Source of the DNA: Heyndrickxia oleronia
GTDB taxonomy: Bacteria > Bacillota > Bacilli > Bacillales > Bacillaceae_C
Reading direction: 5' to 3'
Assembly: GCF_017809215.1 (NCBI RefSeq)
Contig: NZ_CP065424.1
Span: 4,552,001 to 4,616,000, forward strand
Length of the DNA stretch: 64,000 nucleotides
Below the pieces are notes generated by a model. That model had not been told where the DNA came from, ran no database searches, and was given only the letters and a program-made list of their open reading frames with translations. The position numbers and the translations under genes are program-made. Positions within the stretch are counted from its first letter, which is position 1; each line of letters starts with the position of its first letter. Shown here one piece after another: positions 25,631 to 34,382 of the stretch.

Positions 25631-25965
25631 CGTGCACCTCCAACAAGAAATGAAACGGTTCTCCTCGTTCTAAAAAACTAAAAGGAGCCGCTTTTTGTTT
25701 CGTAAATTCATATTCAGAAATTACTATACCATTTGTAGAAAATTTGGCAATTGTTTCATCAATTCACTTAAATAGAAATAAGATAAAACTTTTATACGTA
25801 TCAACCGTTATGAAAGTAACTTGAAGGAAATGAAAAAGGTAAGATAAATCTGTATATAGAAAGCACACTAATATAAAGTTTAGTGTGCTTTTTAATGGGA
25901 CAGGAATAAGAAATTCGAAGAAAAATCAAGTGATAACTAATGAATCCTCCCTCTTCACTTCTATG
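25631..25965. other. 335-bp gap with one hairpin
   Basis: Holds the promoter side of manA and the hairpin at 25861-25890 that ends the VOC gene. No small gene seen. Confidence 0.5.
25861..25890. terminator. Hairpin terminator
   Basis: AAGCACACTAA pairs exactly with TTAGTGTGCTT around 8 bases. A T-run follows on the plus strand and a weaker one on the minus strand, downstream of the VOC gene at 25966. Confidence 0.6.
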
Positions 25966-26382
25966 CTATCCCTCCATATTAGGATTCCAAACTATCTCCC
26001 ATAAATGACCATCTGGATCTTGAAAATAGCCAGAGTATCCACCCCAAAAAGTATCATGAGGAGGTACTGTTATCGTTGCATTTGCTTTCCTTGCTTGCTC
26101 CATTACCCTATCTACATCTTCCTTGCTTCCAACATTATGCCCAATCGTAAATTCAGTTGGACTTGGTGCGCTTTGACTGATCTTTGTATCATAAGCTATA
26201 TCTTTCCGGTTCCAAATAGCAAGCTTTACACCCGCTTGTAAATCAAAAAAGGCGACTGCACCATGCTCAAATTCCTGTCCAACTATACCTTTTGTAGGTA
26301 GTCCCAGTCCATCTCGATAAAATAACAGCGATCTTTCTAAATCATCTACACCCAAAGTAATGACAGTAATATGCGGGTTCAT
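25966..26382 (-). CDS. VOC-family glyoxalase-like protein
   Basis: 138 residues with the paired beta-alpha-beta-beta-beta units of the VOC fold. The N-terminal half has ITLGVDDLERSLLFYRDGLG, and the C-terminal half ends GYFQDPDGHLWEIVWNP, with the His and Glu that often bind metal. Substrate unknown. It follows the YqeB-like gene by 26 bases on the same strand and may share its transcript. Confidence 0.85.
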   Translation of the reverse strand: MNPHITVITLGVDDLERSLLFYRDGLGLPTKGIVGQEFEHGAVAFFDLQAGVKLAIWNRKDIAYDTKISQSAPSPTEFTIGHNVGSKEDVDRVMEQARKANATITVPPHDTFWGGYSGYFQDPDGHLWEIVWNPNMEG

Positions 26383-26408
26383 AACCTGTGGCCCCCTCTA
26401 AAAAGTTA

Positions 26409-27113
26409 TTATCCAATCTTCTCCACTTTTCTCCAGTATTGACATGTCTCTTCATCACGAACGATATAGCCGAGCTTTTCAAGTTCCTTTCTTAATTCTT
26501 TAACATCCTTCACTTCATTATTTTTTAATGCCATTTCTCTTGCTTTCATTAATGCATTGGCTGATAATGATAATTCTGGTGAATCCGGTACCCACCTTCT
26601 ATATTCGTCTTTGAATGGATCACCTTCTGCTAACCAAGAATAGCCGTGCTTGATAAATGCATCACATATTTTTTTGGGGGAATCATCATGTTTCTCCCTT
26701 ACTAATTCATGTCCTGATTTTCCGAGTATCACTAGTTCCTTTCCATCTAAAAATACTGATTCGATTTGTTCATTTAATAGCCTAGTTTTTTGCTCATCTT
26801 TTTCCAATAAGATCTCTTGATCTGTCAATGTGATAATCAGAATTTCTTTAATCGCTATATACGCAATCACTATACCAGCAATACAACCAAGAGCTGCTAA
26901 AATAATTGGTAACCACGGACCATTCAAAGCGTGGATTAGTTTTATTGGTCCTTCAAACGGCAGCCAAGGAAGTTTTAATGCCCAATCCGCAATCCTTGGC
27001 AAAAAGTATCCTAATAGTAAACCTAGTATACTAAATCCTCCATATAGTAAGATTCCAAGAGCTTTTGAATATCCTAGAATAGTTTTCGAACTAGAATTTA
27101 TTTCACCTGACAT
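26409..27113 (-). CDS. YqeB-like membrane protein
   Basis: About 234 residues from the ATG at 27113; a GTG four codons upstream is an alternative but sits too close to the ribosome site. Two membrane helices (about 20-45 and 70-100) precede a cytoplasmic domain. The C-terminal part PFKDEYRRWVPDSPELSLSA ... RKELEKLGYIVRDEETCQYW matches the YqeB-type family as I remember it, where LRKELxxLGxxVRDE and QYWR are conserved. No biochemical role is known. Confidence 0.65.
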   Translation of the reverse strand: MSGEINSSSKTILGYSKALGILLYGGFSILGLLLGYFLPRIADWALKLPWLPFEGPIKLIHALNGPWLPIILAALGCIAGIVIAYIAIKEILIITLTDQEILLEKDEQKTRLLNEQIESVFLDGKELVILGKSGHELVREKHDDSPKKICDAFIKHGYSWLAEGDPFKDEYRRWVPDSPELSLSANALMKAREMALKNNEVKDVKELRKELEKLGYIVRDEETCQYWRKVEKIG

Positions 27114-27192
27114 CAAATAGAACACTTCCTTTCATCCATCATATATTCGTAAAGTCTTGATTGACTTGTTTGAAACCAGCTATGATATAGTT

Positions 27193-27804
27193 TTATTTTT
27201 TTACTGCGCTGCTAATGATGTGAACCACTTCATTTATATACGTACTTAAATCAACTTTCTTAGTAAGGACAGGATTGGTAAACATATATTCGTTAATTGC
27301 CCCTTGAATAACATTTGCCATCACGTCTACATGAAAGGATTTAAATTCCCCACTTTTCTGTCCTTCATATAAAATTAGTTTAAGCTCTGCCAAAATCGGA
27401 TCTTCTTCCTCATCATCCACTAATTTATAGTAGGGAATGTTTTCAGGTGTTCTAGCATTAAAAACGATTTCTATAAGCGCTGTATTATGTGCAGGATGTG
27501 TATTTTGATAGGATAGACTTGCCTTTATAAATGCATTTAATTTCTCCTGTGCTGAATTTGCCGCAAGTACATGATCCATAATATATGAAGTGGATTCTTC
27601 CAAAAGCTTTGTCAACAGATGATTAATTAGGTCCTCTTTATTGGAAAAATGGTATGAAATCAATGCTGTACTGATCCCTGCTCGCTTAGCTATTTGCGAA
27701 AGGCTTGATTTAACATATCCAATTTCATCCAGTGTTTTAATTGCTGCTTCAATAATTTGATCACGTCGTGCTTCTGCTATAAAGGATTGCTTTCCCTTTT
27801 CCAT
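27193..27804 (-). CDS. TetR/AcrR-family regulator
   Basis: 203 residues. The N-terminal helix-turn-helix (RDQIIEAAIKTLDEIGYVKS ... ISTALISYHFSNKEDLINHL) is canonical and the C-terminal part is a helical ligand/dimer domain. AAGGAG precedes the ATG. The gene reads away from the ABC operon. The target may be the YqeB-like gene just downstream or itself. A candidate operator is at 27891-27906. Confidence 0.88.
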   Translation of the reverse strand: MEKGKQSFIAEARRDQIIEAAIKTLDEIGYVKSSLSQIAKRAGISTALISYHFSNKEDLINHLLTKLLEESTSYIMDHVLAANSAQEKLNAFIKASLSYQNTHPAHNTALIEIVFNARTPENIPYYKLVDDEEEDPILAELKLILYEGQKSGEFKSFHVDVMANVIQGAINEYMFTNPVLTKKVDLSTYINEVVHIISSAVKK

Positions 27805-27890
27805 TATTCAGTTCTCCTTCGTATTCATCGTAATATTTAAAAAAATATTGTTCACTTACTCACCTATTGAATAGTTATTTAATTTTTTAA

Positions 27891-27906
27891 TTGATCGTTC
27901 AATCAA
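27891..27906. promoter_or_regulatory. Candidate TetR operator
   Basis: TTGATCGTTCAATCAA has TTGAT/ATCAA arms and lies 87 bases before the TetR start codon. The symmetry is short, so the call is tentative. Confidence 0.3.
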
Positions 27907-27950
27907 ATTTTAGCATAATCAAAATATTATAGTCAATTTTTAATACAAAA

Positions 27951-27992
27951 GAGCAATCCACAGAAGTTAGTATGAACTTCTGTGGATTGCTC
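27951..27992. terminator. Terminator of the GntR/ABC operon
   Basis: GAGCAATCCACAGAAGTT (27951-27968) pairs perfectly with the 18 bases at 27975-27992 around a 6-base loop, with T-rich DNA on both sides. It lies 17 bases past the permease stop codon. Confidence 0.85.
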
Positions 27993-28008
27993 TTTAAACT
28001 CCCTAAGG

Positions 28009-28695
28009 CTATACTGTAGCTTTTCGAAGCAACCAATAAGAAACCACCATATAAATAATTACTAAAGGTATCATCCATAATGCAAGTTCGAATGCAGTAT
28101 GCTTAGCGATCCAATAAAATATATCCATCCACCATTCATAATAAGTACAAAGAAAGGCAAGAATGCTGGACAATACAAACAGCACCCCAAGGAAAATGAG
28201 TAATCCGCTACGTCCAAATCGTTGAAACACACTTGATATTACAAAACCCAAATAACACATATGCAACATGACAATAAAGGAGATGGAAATTTGTTCAATT
28301 TGTAAGCCATCATTTAAATAGGGAAGATGAAAAAAATGCAGGTTAACTCCCCATCCTCCACTCCACTGTTCAATATTATTAAGTATTAACAAAACAATGG
28401 CTATACCTGCACTCATTGCAACAAAAATTCCCAACGTTCCAAGATAAAAGTCTTTTCTACTAATACTTAAACCAATCGCAAATTGAAACATCTGAGATAT
28501 CGTAACCATTCCCATTACAAGCATGTATATATAAATGGACATCAAGCCCCCGGTGTACATTGGGTCGTTCCCATCTAGCAGGAAGCTAATAACTAGGTTG
28601 ACGAAAAAGCTGAAGAATAATATGATCCACGGAGTGTAAATCCATCCCCACTTTTCACGAACATGCATTTTCATAACACCCATTACTTGACTCAT
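28009..28695 (-). CDS. ABC transporter permease (Ytr-like operon)
   Basis: 228 residues with six hydrophobic helices and no soluble domain. It overlaps the stop of the ATPase gene by 4 bases (ATGA), the usual sign of translational coupling. It fits the permease slot of GntR-ABC operons of the YtrA type, which respond to cell-wall antibiotics. By itself it has no diagnostic motif. Confidence 0.8.
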   Translation of the reverse strand: MSQVMGVMKMHVREKWGWIYTPWIILFFSFFVNLVISFLLDGNDPMYTGGLMSIYIYMLVMGMVTISQMFQFAIGLSISRKDFYLGTLGIFVAMSAGIAIVLLILNNIEQWSGGWGVNLHFFHLPYLNDGLQIEQISISFIVMLHMCYLGFVISSVFQRFGRSGLLIFLGVLFVLSSILAFLCTYYEWWMDIFYWIAKHTAFELALWMIPLVIIYMVVSYWLLRKATV

Positions 28696-29588
28696 TCGTA
28701 ACCGACCGCCCTTCCTTGGGAATTACCATTTGTAAGGTAGATAATTAATTGTTGTAAAGATACTGGGGTAAGTTCAAGACCAAGTGATTCAGCTTGTTTA
28801 CGATCATCCATTCCGAGGCTACCCATAATAATAGCTGAATGAAACCCACCTAATGGTGTATGATTAATCACTGTTTTCCCTGAAATAAATGTGTCTACTT
28901 TGTTAGCCAAACCTGTAACCGTAAAAGCACGTCCCCGCAGCATATCTGCATCTTCATTAATAATAAGCTCGCCCTTTTCTATGACAATAACATGCTCTAG
29001 TATTTTACTTACTTCATCGATTAAATGTGTGGATAAAACAATTGTACGTGGATGTTCTGCATAATCCTCAATTAAACGATTATAAAACAATGTTCTGGAT
29101 ACTGCGTCTAGACCGAGATAGGGTTCGTCAAAAATTGTAAGGGGTGAACGACTTGCAAGACCTATGATTATTCCTACCGACGATAACATCCCTCGAGATA
29201 ACCTTTTTATTCTTCGGGATAGTGGCAGTTGGAAATCATTAATCAATAATTCAGCATAAGATTGATCCCAATTAGGAAAGAGTTCCGAAGAAATGTTTAA
29301 TACATCCTGTACAGTAAAATTTGGTGGATATTTTTGACTTTCCTTGATAAAGCAAATTTTACTAAGTGCTTGATTATTTTCATAAGGAACCTCTCCAAAA
29401 ACCTTTACTTCTCCGCTCGTTGCAAATAGTTGGGCAGTGATCATGTGCATGATTGTTGTTTTTCCTGCACCATTCCTCCCAAGTAGCCCATATATTTTAT
29501 TGGGCTCAAATGAAAATGAAACATTATTCACAGCATTCATATTTCCATATGATTTAGTTAAATTCTTAACCTCTACCGCATTCCCCAT
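28692..29588 (-). CDS. ABC transporter ATP-binding protein (Ytr-like)
   Basis: 298 residues. Walker A is GLLGRNGAGKTT (about 34-45), the signature is the degenerate LSRGM, Walker B is LTIFDEP, and the H-loop is LSTHLIDE. A C-terminal extension of about 90 residues follows the ATPase, as in YtrB-type proteins. It lies one base after the GntR stop, in one operon with that regulator and the permease. The role is probably export or sensing of cell-envelope-active compounds (by family). Confidence 0.88.
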   Translation of the reverse strand: MGNAVEVKNLTKSYGNMNAVNNVSFSFEPNKIYGLLGRNGAGKTTIMHMITAQLFATSGEVKVFGEVPYENNQALSKICFIKESQKYPPNFTVQDVLNISSELFPNWDQSYAELLINDFQLPLSRRIKRLSRGMLSSVGIIIGLASRSPLTIFDEPYLGLDAVSRTLFYNRLIEDYAEHPRTIVLSTHLIDEVSKILEHVIVIEKGELIINEDADMLRGRAFTVTGLANKVDTFISGKTVINHTPLGGFHSAIIMGSLGMDDRKQAESLGLELTPVSLQQLIIYLTNGNSQGRAVGYE

Positions 29589-29589
29589 T

Positions 29590-29955
29590 TTACTTATCCC
29601 CCTTTTTGATCATATCCGTAAGCTCTTCTACCGAAATCCCTAACTTATCCGCCTCTTGCAACATTTTAATTACATACTGTTCAAAAAACTGTTCCTTTCT
29701 TTTTTCCATCAACTTTGCTCGTGCCCCTTCTGCGACAAACATTCCGATGCCGCGTTTTTTATATAAAATTCCTTGATCTACTAAGAGATTGACACCTTTC
29801 GCCGCTGTTGCTGGGTTGATTTGGTAAAAGGAAGCGAATTGATTAGTGGATGGTACCTGTGATTCCTCAAGTAACCCTCCATTAATGATGTCATCCTCAA
29901 TCCGTTCAGCTATTTGAACAAAGATAGGACGACTATCATCGATTAACATGCTCAT
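29590..29955 (-). CDS. GntR-family repressor, YtrA subfamily
   Basis: 121 residues: a winged helix (IFVQIAERIEDDIINGGLLE ... INPATAAKGVNLLVDQGILY) plus a short C-terminal dimer helix, the minimal YtrA form. Two ATGs six bases apart are possible; the second has better spacing from GAGGG. It heads an ABC transporter operon and a 24-bp inverted repeat lies 18 bases before its start, so it very likely represses its own operon. Confidence 0.88.
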   Translation of the reverse strand: MSMLIDDSRPIFVQIAERIEDDIINGGLLEESQVPSTNQFASFYQINPATAAKGVNLLVDQGILYKKRGIGMFVAEGARAKLMEKRKEQFFEQYVIKMLQEADKLGISVEELTDMIKKGDK

Positions 29956-29972
29956 TCCCTCACCACCTGATT

Positions 29973-29996
29973 GGTTAGTTACTTATGTAATTAACC
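29973..29996. promoter_or_regulatory. YtrA-type operator
   Basis: GGTTAGTTAC and GTAATTAACC form 10-bp arms with one mismatch around TTAT, just upstream of the GntR gene. This is the place and symmetry expected for autorepression. Confidence 0.65.
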
Positions 29997-30138
29997 ATAC
30001 ATGTAATGAATCAAAAAGTCAATTCCTATTTCAAAATTCATGCAAACGTCTATCCCCTTTTGCTTTGTACGTTGGGAGTTAGTAGGAATTTCGATATGTA
30101 GACAGAAATCTATGGATATTTACTAATCATTCATATGA

Positions 30139-30320
30139 AGACTGTTTTCTTATCGTTTGTTGCTTTTGTAGAAGCCCAACTGCCGGGCTTTTACACCCAC
30201 ACAATAAAGGGTTCCAGCGGTTCTTATGGAGATTGCAGCTCTTTTCTCAGTAAAATGAAAGGTGTAGTGATCTTTAGCTGATAGTTATTAATTAAAACTC
30301 AATGTTTGAGAAAAGAAGCT
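30139..30320 (+). mobile_element. MITE-like repeat, forward (182 bp)
   Basis: Left end AGACTGTTTTC, right end GAGAAAAGAAGCT. The internal hairpin AAGCCC-AACTGCC-GGGCTT and blocks GATTGCAGCTCTTTTCTCAG and CAATGTTTGAGAAAAG match the other copies. ATATG occurs on both outer sides (30133-30137 and 30321-30325), a possible worn target duplication, although the right one is also part of the adjacent terminator stem. Confidence 0.7.
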
Positions 30321-30372
30321 ATATGGAAAAAGGGACTTATTTCATTAAGAAACAAGTCCCTTTTTTCCATAT
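30321..30372 (-). terminator. Terminator of the pspA-ydjGHI operon
   Basis: ATATGGAAAAAGGGACTT pairs with AAGTCCCTTTTTTCCATAT, 42 bases after the stop codon of the YdjI-like gene. The T-run is within the left arm on the minus strand. Confidence 0.75.
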
Positions 30373-30413
30373 ATTGCTAAAAATACACTAGTATTGCCTT
30401 TAACAGATGATTT

Positions 30414-31409
30414 TTAAATAAGCTTTTGCCCACAGTTTGAACAGAAATTTGCATTTCCTGTTTTTGTCCCACAATTCGGGCAAAAGTTAGGCCTTTTTTG
30501 TTCAGCTGTCTGCTGTGGCGAATGGGATTGATCATCTTGTGATACTGCAGGCTGATTTGGGGTATTTTGATTCATTTGATTCATCATTTGATTAGCGATA
30601 TTCATTCCCATCATCATCCCTGCCATATCAGTTGCAGTCCCACCACCCTTCATTTTTCCAGATGCCATACCATCTATCATTGAAATCTGCTGATATTTAT
30701 CAATATTACCAACCATTCCATATGAGGCATTTTTGTTAATCATGTCTTGAATTTCTTTTGGATAATTGAAACTCATGACATTAAATCCTGTAATTGAAAT
30801 ACCAATTTCCATCAGCTGCATATCTAAGTCCTCTTGAATCCCCTTGGATATTTCGAAGGAGTTGGCCTGCAGATTAAACATATCCCTTCCTTCCTTCGAA
30901 ATCCATTTCATGAGTAACTGATCAAGAATAGACGTAATACGTATTCTGACATCTTCAACTAAGTAACTATCTTTCACACCAGCAATTTTATCAATCAATG
31001 CGATATAATCATTTACTTTAAAGTTAAACGTGCCATTTGCTCGAATCGGAATCCCACCTGGAAATCCAGGAGAAGGAATATTAATCGGATTTCTAGTTCC
31101 CCATTTAACATTAAACTCTTTCGTATTTACAAATAGCACTTCTACCCGCATACCACTATTAAAGCCGAACTTAAAGCCTTTTAAAGTCGATAGAAAGGGG
31201 ATGATTTGAGATTCGATATCATACTCCCCTTCATCCTCGAACACCCCTTCGATTTTTCCATTGTTTAAAAATATAGCATCCTGACCTGGGCGAATAATCA
31301 ATTTACTTCCCTTTTTAATTTCACGATTACTCCATTTATAGAAGATCATATCATCTCTAAATTCTTCCCATTCTACAACATTAGCAAATTGGTTTCTAAA
31401 AAAAGACAT
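30414..31409 (-). CDS. YdjI-like SPFH-domain protein with zinc ribbon
   Basis: 331 residues. An SPFH (virion-core-like) domain covers about 25-240 (KLIIRPGQDAIFLNNGKIEG, WGTRNPINIPSPGFPGGIPI). A Met/Gln-rich linker follows (about 245-300), and the end is a zinc ribbon FCPNCGTKTGNANFCSNCGQ. In B. subtilis the orthologue recruits PspA (LiaI-like membrane-stress response) to the membrane. Last gene of pspA-ydjGHI here. AAAGGAG precedes the ATG. Confidence 0.88.
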   Translation of the reverse strand: MSFFRNQFANVVEWEEFRDDMIFYKWSNREIKKGSKLIIRPGQDAIFLNNGKIEGVFEDEGEYDIESQIIPFLSTLKGFKFGFNSGMRVEVLFVNTKEFNVKWGTRNPINIPSPGFPGGIPIRANGTFNFKVNDYIALIDKIAGVKDSYLVEDVRIRITSILDQLLMKWISKEGRDMFNLQANSFEISKGIQEDLDMQLMEIGISITGFNVMSFNYPKEIQDMINKNASYGMVGNIDKYQQISMIDGMASGKMKGGGTATDMAGMMMGMNIANQMMNQMNQNTPNQPAVSQDDQSHSPQQTAEQKRPNFCPNCGTKTGNANFCSNCGQKLI

Positions 31410-31453
31410 CTAGCTTGTGCTCCTTTCAACAATCGTTGGCTAAACAAATATAT

Positions 31454-32323
31454 TTAAAACTTACCTCCACTTCCGCTATGCGAATGACCACCTCTTGAAA
31501 TTCCGCCTCCACCACTTGTGTTATTTGTATTATTTGAAGGTTTCTTCTGTTTCGTTACAGTTTGTCTTACAAATCTATCAGACCTGCTAAGCACTTTTGA
31601 ATGTTTATTATTTATATAGGTTTGACCATTTACTGTTACTCTACCACCAGAGCTATAAATCATGATAGCAACAACAATGCCAGCTACAACTAAAGCAGCT
31701 ATGACTTGAAACCACCATTGAAAAAGAATATTTTCTGAATCAACATTCGTGTCTTCATTCGCATACTCATGATGGTCCGCATCAGAATCATATCCATTAT
31801 ACTCTTCCGAACCGTTGCTTGGCTCTTCACCCATATACTCATGAGAAGTAGTGATATAGTCCGAAAATGCTTCAAAATAGTTCCCCTCTGATAGAGCAGG
31901 GGTAATTTCATCACGAATGAGATCGAGACGTTCGTCAGTCAAATAATCCTCTGCTTTTTTAAAGCCTGCTAAATATATATCCCGACCCTGCATATCTAAA
32001 AATAAAATAGCAGTATTTCCAAACGGCTGATCATATCCAGGGCCATTCTCATCGTAGTAATCTCCCACATATTGTTTTGCACTCTTTCCATCGGTTCCAT
32101 TTACCGTAATTATTATGAAAGCAGTATCTCTTTCCTCACTTAGCCGACTAGATAATTCTTGAAGCTTTGACGCTTCTTGATCTGTCAAGAGACCTGCATC
32201 ATCATAAATATACTTATGGCGGTCAAAGGTCTCCGCTTTAGCTGTTATACCCATGGACAAGATAAGCACTAGAGACATCAATAAGAAAAGGAAGCCCTGC
32301 TTTTGCATACTAATTGTACTCAC
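31454..32323 (-). CDS. YdjH-like TPM-domain membrane protein
   Basis: 289 residues from a GTG at 32323 that overlaps the previous stop codon by 4 bases and has GGGAGG 9 bases upstream; a longer frame upstream is rejected. A signal peptide (FLFLLMSLVLILSMGITAKA) is followed by a TPM domain (about 40-170: YIYDDAGLLTDQEASKLQEL ... FGNTAILFLDMQGRDIYLAG), an acidic linker, a membrane helix (about 205-225) and a Gly/Ser/His-rich tail (GGGGISRGGHSHSGSGGKF). The fold is shared with YgcG/Psb32-type proteins. Third gene of the psp-type operon. Confidence 0.85.
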   Translation of the reverse strand: MSTISMQKQGFLFLLMSLVLILSMGITAKAETFDRHKYIYDDAGLLTDQEASKLQELSSRLSEERDTAFIIITVNGTDGKSAKQYVGDYYDENGPGYDQPFGNTAILFLDMQGRDIYLAGFKKAEDYLTDERLDLIRDEITPALSEGNYFEAFSDYITTSHEYMGEEPSNGSEEYNGYDSDADHHEYANEDTNVDSENILFQWWFQVIAALVVAGIVVAIMIYSSGGRVTVNGQTYINNKHSKVLSRSDRFVRQTVTKQKKPSNNTNNTSGGGGISRGGHSHSGSGGKF

Positions 32324-33348
32324 CAGAAGCCACCTCCCATAAAATAGGAAACACATTTTAAGGCGAGGAAGGTTCCCGCTGCTATACCACTAAACCATGT
32401 CGCCACTTTTCCAGTACTGATTGGCGGTTTACCAACAATTTTTCCTGTCTGTCCGTTCATCGCAAATGTATAAATAGTATTATTATAATTATAGCTGACC
32501 ATCCAAACAGGCAGTAACACATAATCGCTATTCATATTTCTCGTATGAATTTGCTTATTCAAATAACGAACGGAATGATAGCCTGATAGTGTTGAAGAAA
32601 TATAGGATTCAATATAGCCACTAATTTTATCTTCTGCCCGCGGGAGTAGTTCTTCATCTGTATAATTGTATTTCTCAGCAATATATCCTGCCAAATACGG
32701 GGTTTTAAAATCTTTTAGTTGATCATATGGGAATGGTTCCAATTTATCCATCAATTTATCATCCATCTTCTCTGATGCATCAACAGGAACCTTGTCATAC
32801 TCCAAGTTAATATCACGATAAACATCATAATAATTTGTTTCTGTATAGATATAATCTCCCCGTGTATATGTCCTTACCTTTGTACACTCCGCACTTACTT
32901 GGACCTTACTATTCAAGTCAAATAGCCAAAAAGGAACATACATCCCTGTTACACTCTTTATTCGATCCGCAGTCATAAAACCTTTTGGGGTTAAAAGTCC
33001 TTTTCTACACCATTTTTGAAAGGCACTTCCTGCCTCCTCCTTGCTGATCGTAAAAGGGATCACCTTCCTAGGTGCAAGATGGCCTGACAATCGATCCGCA
33101 ATGACTACACCCGCTCCACAAAAGCTACACGTCGTTGCAGCTGTTTCCGCTTCCGTAATTAAAACAGCACCACAATTCTCACAATGGTATTCATTTGCCT
33201 CTTCCTCCGAAAATCTCGCGGTAATCAGCTCTTCGGGGTAATTTTCTATATTTTCTTGACTTCCACAGCTTTGACAGGATAAATTTCCTGATTCACTATC
33301 AAAACTCATATCACTGCCACAGCTAGGGCATTTATAATGAAGTATCAT
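32320..33348 (-). CDS. YdjG-like zinc-ribbon membrane protein
   Basis: 342 residues. Two zinc-ribbon modules start the protein (CPSCGSDMSFDSESGNLSCQ then SCG; CENCGAVLITEAETAATTCS then FCG). A beta-rich middle region follows, and a C-terminal membrane segment (VATWFSGIAAGTFLALKCVS). It matches the second gene of B. subtilis ydjFGHI, which acts with PspA and YdjH/YdjI in envelope stress. The stop overlaps the next start (GTGA). Confidence 0.87.
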   Translation of the reverse strand: MILHYKCPSCGSDMSFDSESGNLSCQSCGSQENIENYPEELITARFSEEEANEYHCENCGAVLITEAETAATTCSFCGAGVVIADRLSGHLAPRKVIPFTISKEEAGSAFQKWCRKGLLTPKGFMTADRIKSVTGMYVPFWLFDLNSKVQVSAECTKVRTYTRGDYIYTETNYYDVYRDINLEYDKVPVDASEKMDDKLMDKLEPFPYDQLKDFKTPYLAGYIAEKYNYTDEELLPRAEDKISGYIESYISSTLSGYHSVRYLNKQIHTRNMNSDYVLLPVWMVSYNYNNTIYTFAMNGQTGKIVGKPPISTGKVATWFSGIAAGTFLALKCVSYFMGGGFW

Positions 33349-33405
33349 GTTTTACTCACCTCTTATTTATCAAGCAAAGGATAAAATGAAAAGAGATAGC
33401 GTTCC

Positions 33406-33457
33406 AAAGGGGTTGTCTGTTTAGGAGTCTGACTCCTTACAATAAGACAACCCCTTT
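33406..33457 (-). other. Strong hairpin between pspA and ydjG
   Basis: AAAGGGGTTGTCT pairs exactly with AGACAACCCCTTT, with an inner GGAGTC-T-GACTCC stem. No T-run follows, so it is more likely an RNA-processing, stabilising or attenuation element that makes pspA more abundant than the downstream genes. The inner stem resembles the GGGGTCTGACCCC repeats at 35998 and 38691. Confidence 0.55.
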
Positions 33458-33467
33458 AGTTATTCAC

Positions 33468-34145
33468 CTATCCATTATTTTGTATTTTAGCCTTCAATGC
33501 AGCAAGTTCATTATCCACACTGCTCGTTTCGTCATATTTAGCAGTTAGCTCCTCGATATCATCTTTTGGATCAGCATTTAATTCTGCCATCGCATTCGCT
33601 TCATCTAGCGCACGATTCACCTTATCCTCCATTCGTCCAAATGCAGAAATGGTATTACTTGAGTCCGCAGCAGAAGCCCCAAGCTTATTCATTTTTTCTT
33701 GTGTCTTAGCAACTGACCATTTTGCTTTCAGCATACTTCTTCTGGATTCCAATTCTCCGATATCACCAACCAACTTGTCATGCATTTGTTTCATTTGCTT
33801 TGAGTTTGTTGCTGCTAATTGATACGCTGCTTCCAATTCGGATAATTTTGTTGCCAGGGTTCCCTTCTTCTCTAAAAACTTCCTAGCATCTCCTTCATTT
33901 CCTGCTTCTAAAGCCTTTATTGCATAGCGTTCCATTTTTTCCATTTCTTCTTGACACTCATTTAATACTCTTTTCGCCCGCTGTTCCTCTGCCATAACTG
34001 ATGCTGTCTCAGATTTAACCTTACCTAAATCTTTATTTAAGTTTCTTAAGTATTGATCGATCATTTTTTCTGGATTTTCTGCCTTATCTAATAATGCATT
34101 AATATTACTGGACATAATATCTTTAAATCTTGTAATAATACTCAT
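33468..34145 (-). CDS. pspA: PspA/IM30-family protein
   Basis: 225 residues, nearly all predicted coiled coil, typical of PspA. MSIITRFKDIMSSNINALLD at the N-terminus and the family pattern AENPEKMIDQYLRNLNKDLG are present. PspA polymerises on damaged inner membrane. GGAGG precedes the ATG. It is first in pspA-ydjGHI and has an ECF-type promoter (34241-34269) 95-125 bases upstream. Confidence 0.92.
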   Translation of the reverse strand: MSIITRFKDIMSSNINALLDKAENPEKMIDQYLRNLNKDLGKVKSETASVMAEEQRAKRVLNECQEEMEKMERYAIKALEAGNEGDARKFLEKKGTLATKLSELEAAYQLAATNSKQMKQMHDKLVGDIGELESRRSMLKAKWSVAKTQEKMNKLGASAADSSNTISAFGRMEDKVNRALDEANAMAELNADPKDDIEELTAKYDETSSVDNELAALKAKIQNNG

Positions 34146-34240
34146 CTTTTACATACCTCCAATATTTTTCAGTATTCGTCTTTCGTAATACAATCCCTTA
34201 TTTTTTAGTAAAATAGATACAGAAAAACTTATTACTACAC

Positions 34241-34269
34241 TATACTGTTTTATTTTATAAAAAGTTTCA
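34241..34269 (-). promoter_or_regulatory. ECF-type (SigW-like) promoter for pspA
   Basis: On the minus strand TGAAAC (34269-34264) is followed after 17 bases by AGTATA (34246-34241). The SigW consensus is TGAAAC, 16 bases, CGTATA, and the B. subtilis pspA-ydjGHI operon is SigW-dependent (established). Spacing is one base longer than consensus. Confidence 0.55.
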
Positions 34270-34382
34270 TTTTTTAGAAGGAGCACGGCACTTATTTTGC
34301 AAAACAAAATTACTTCTTCCTTTCCAGAATACCACTCCCTTTGCATGTTTGCTCTGATTATGCTGATACTGTTTTCTTAGAG

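Larger units (their letters stand above)
29956..30413. other. 458-bp gap: operator, MITE-like element, terminator
   Basis: From right to left it contains the YdjI-side terminator (30321-30372), a MITE-like element (30139-30320) that directly abuts that terminator, about 140 bp of AT-rich DNA with no clear feature, and the GntR operator (29973-29996). Confidence 0.6.

Noticed and set aside
25640..25665. CcpA (cre) site upstream of manA
   Set aside because: TGAAACGGTTCTCC has the right flavour but misses the central CG spacing and the right half-site.
34149..34346. 65-codon frame directly upstream of pspA
   Set aside because: It overlaps the ECF-type promoter of pspA and has no recognisable domain.
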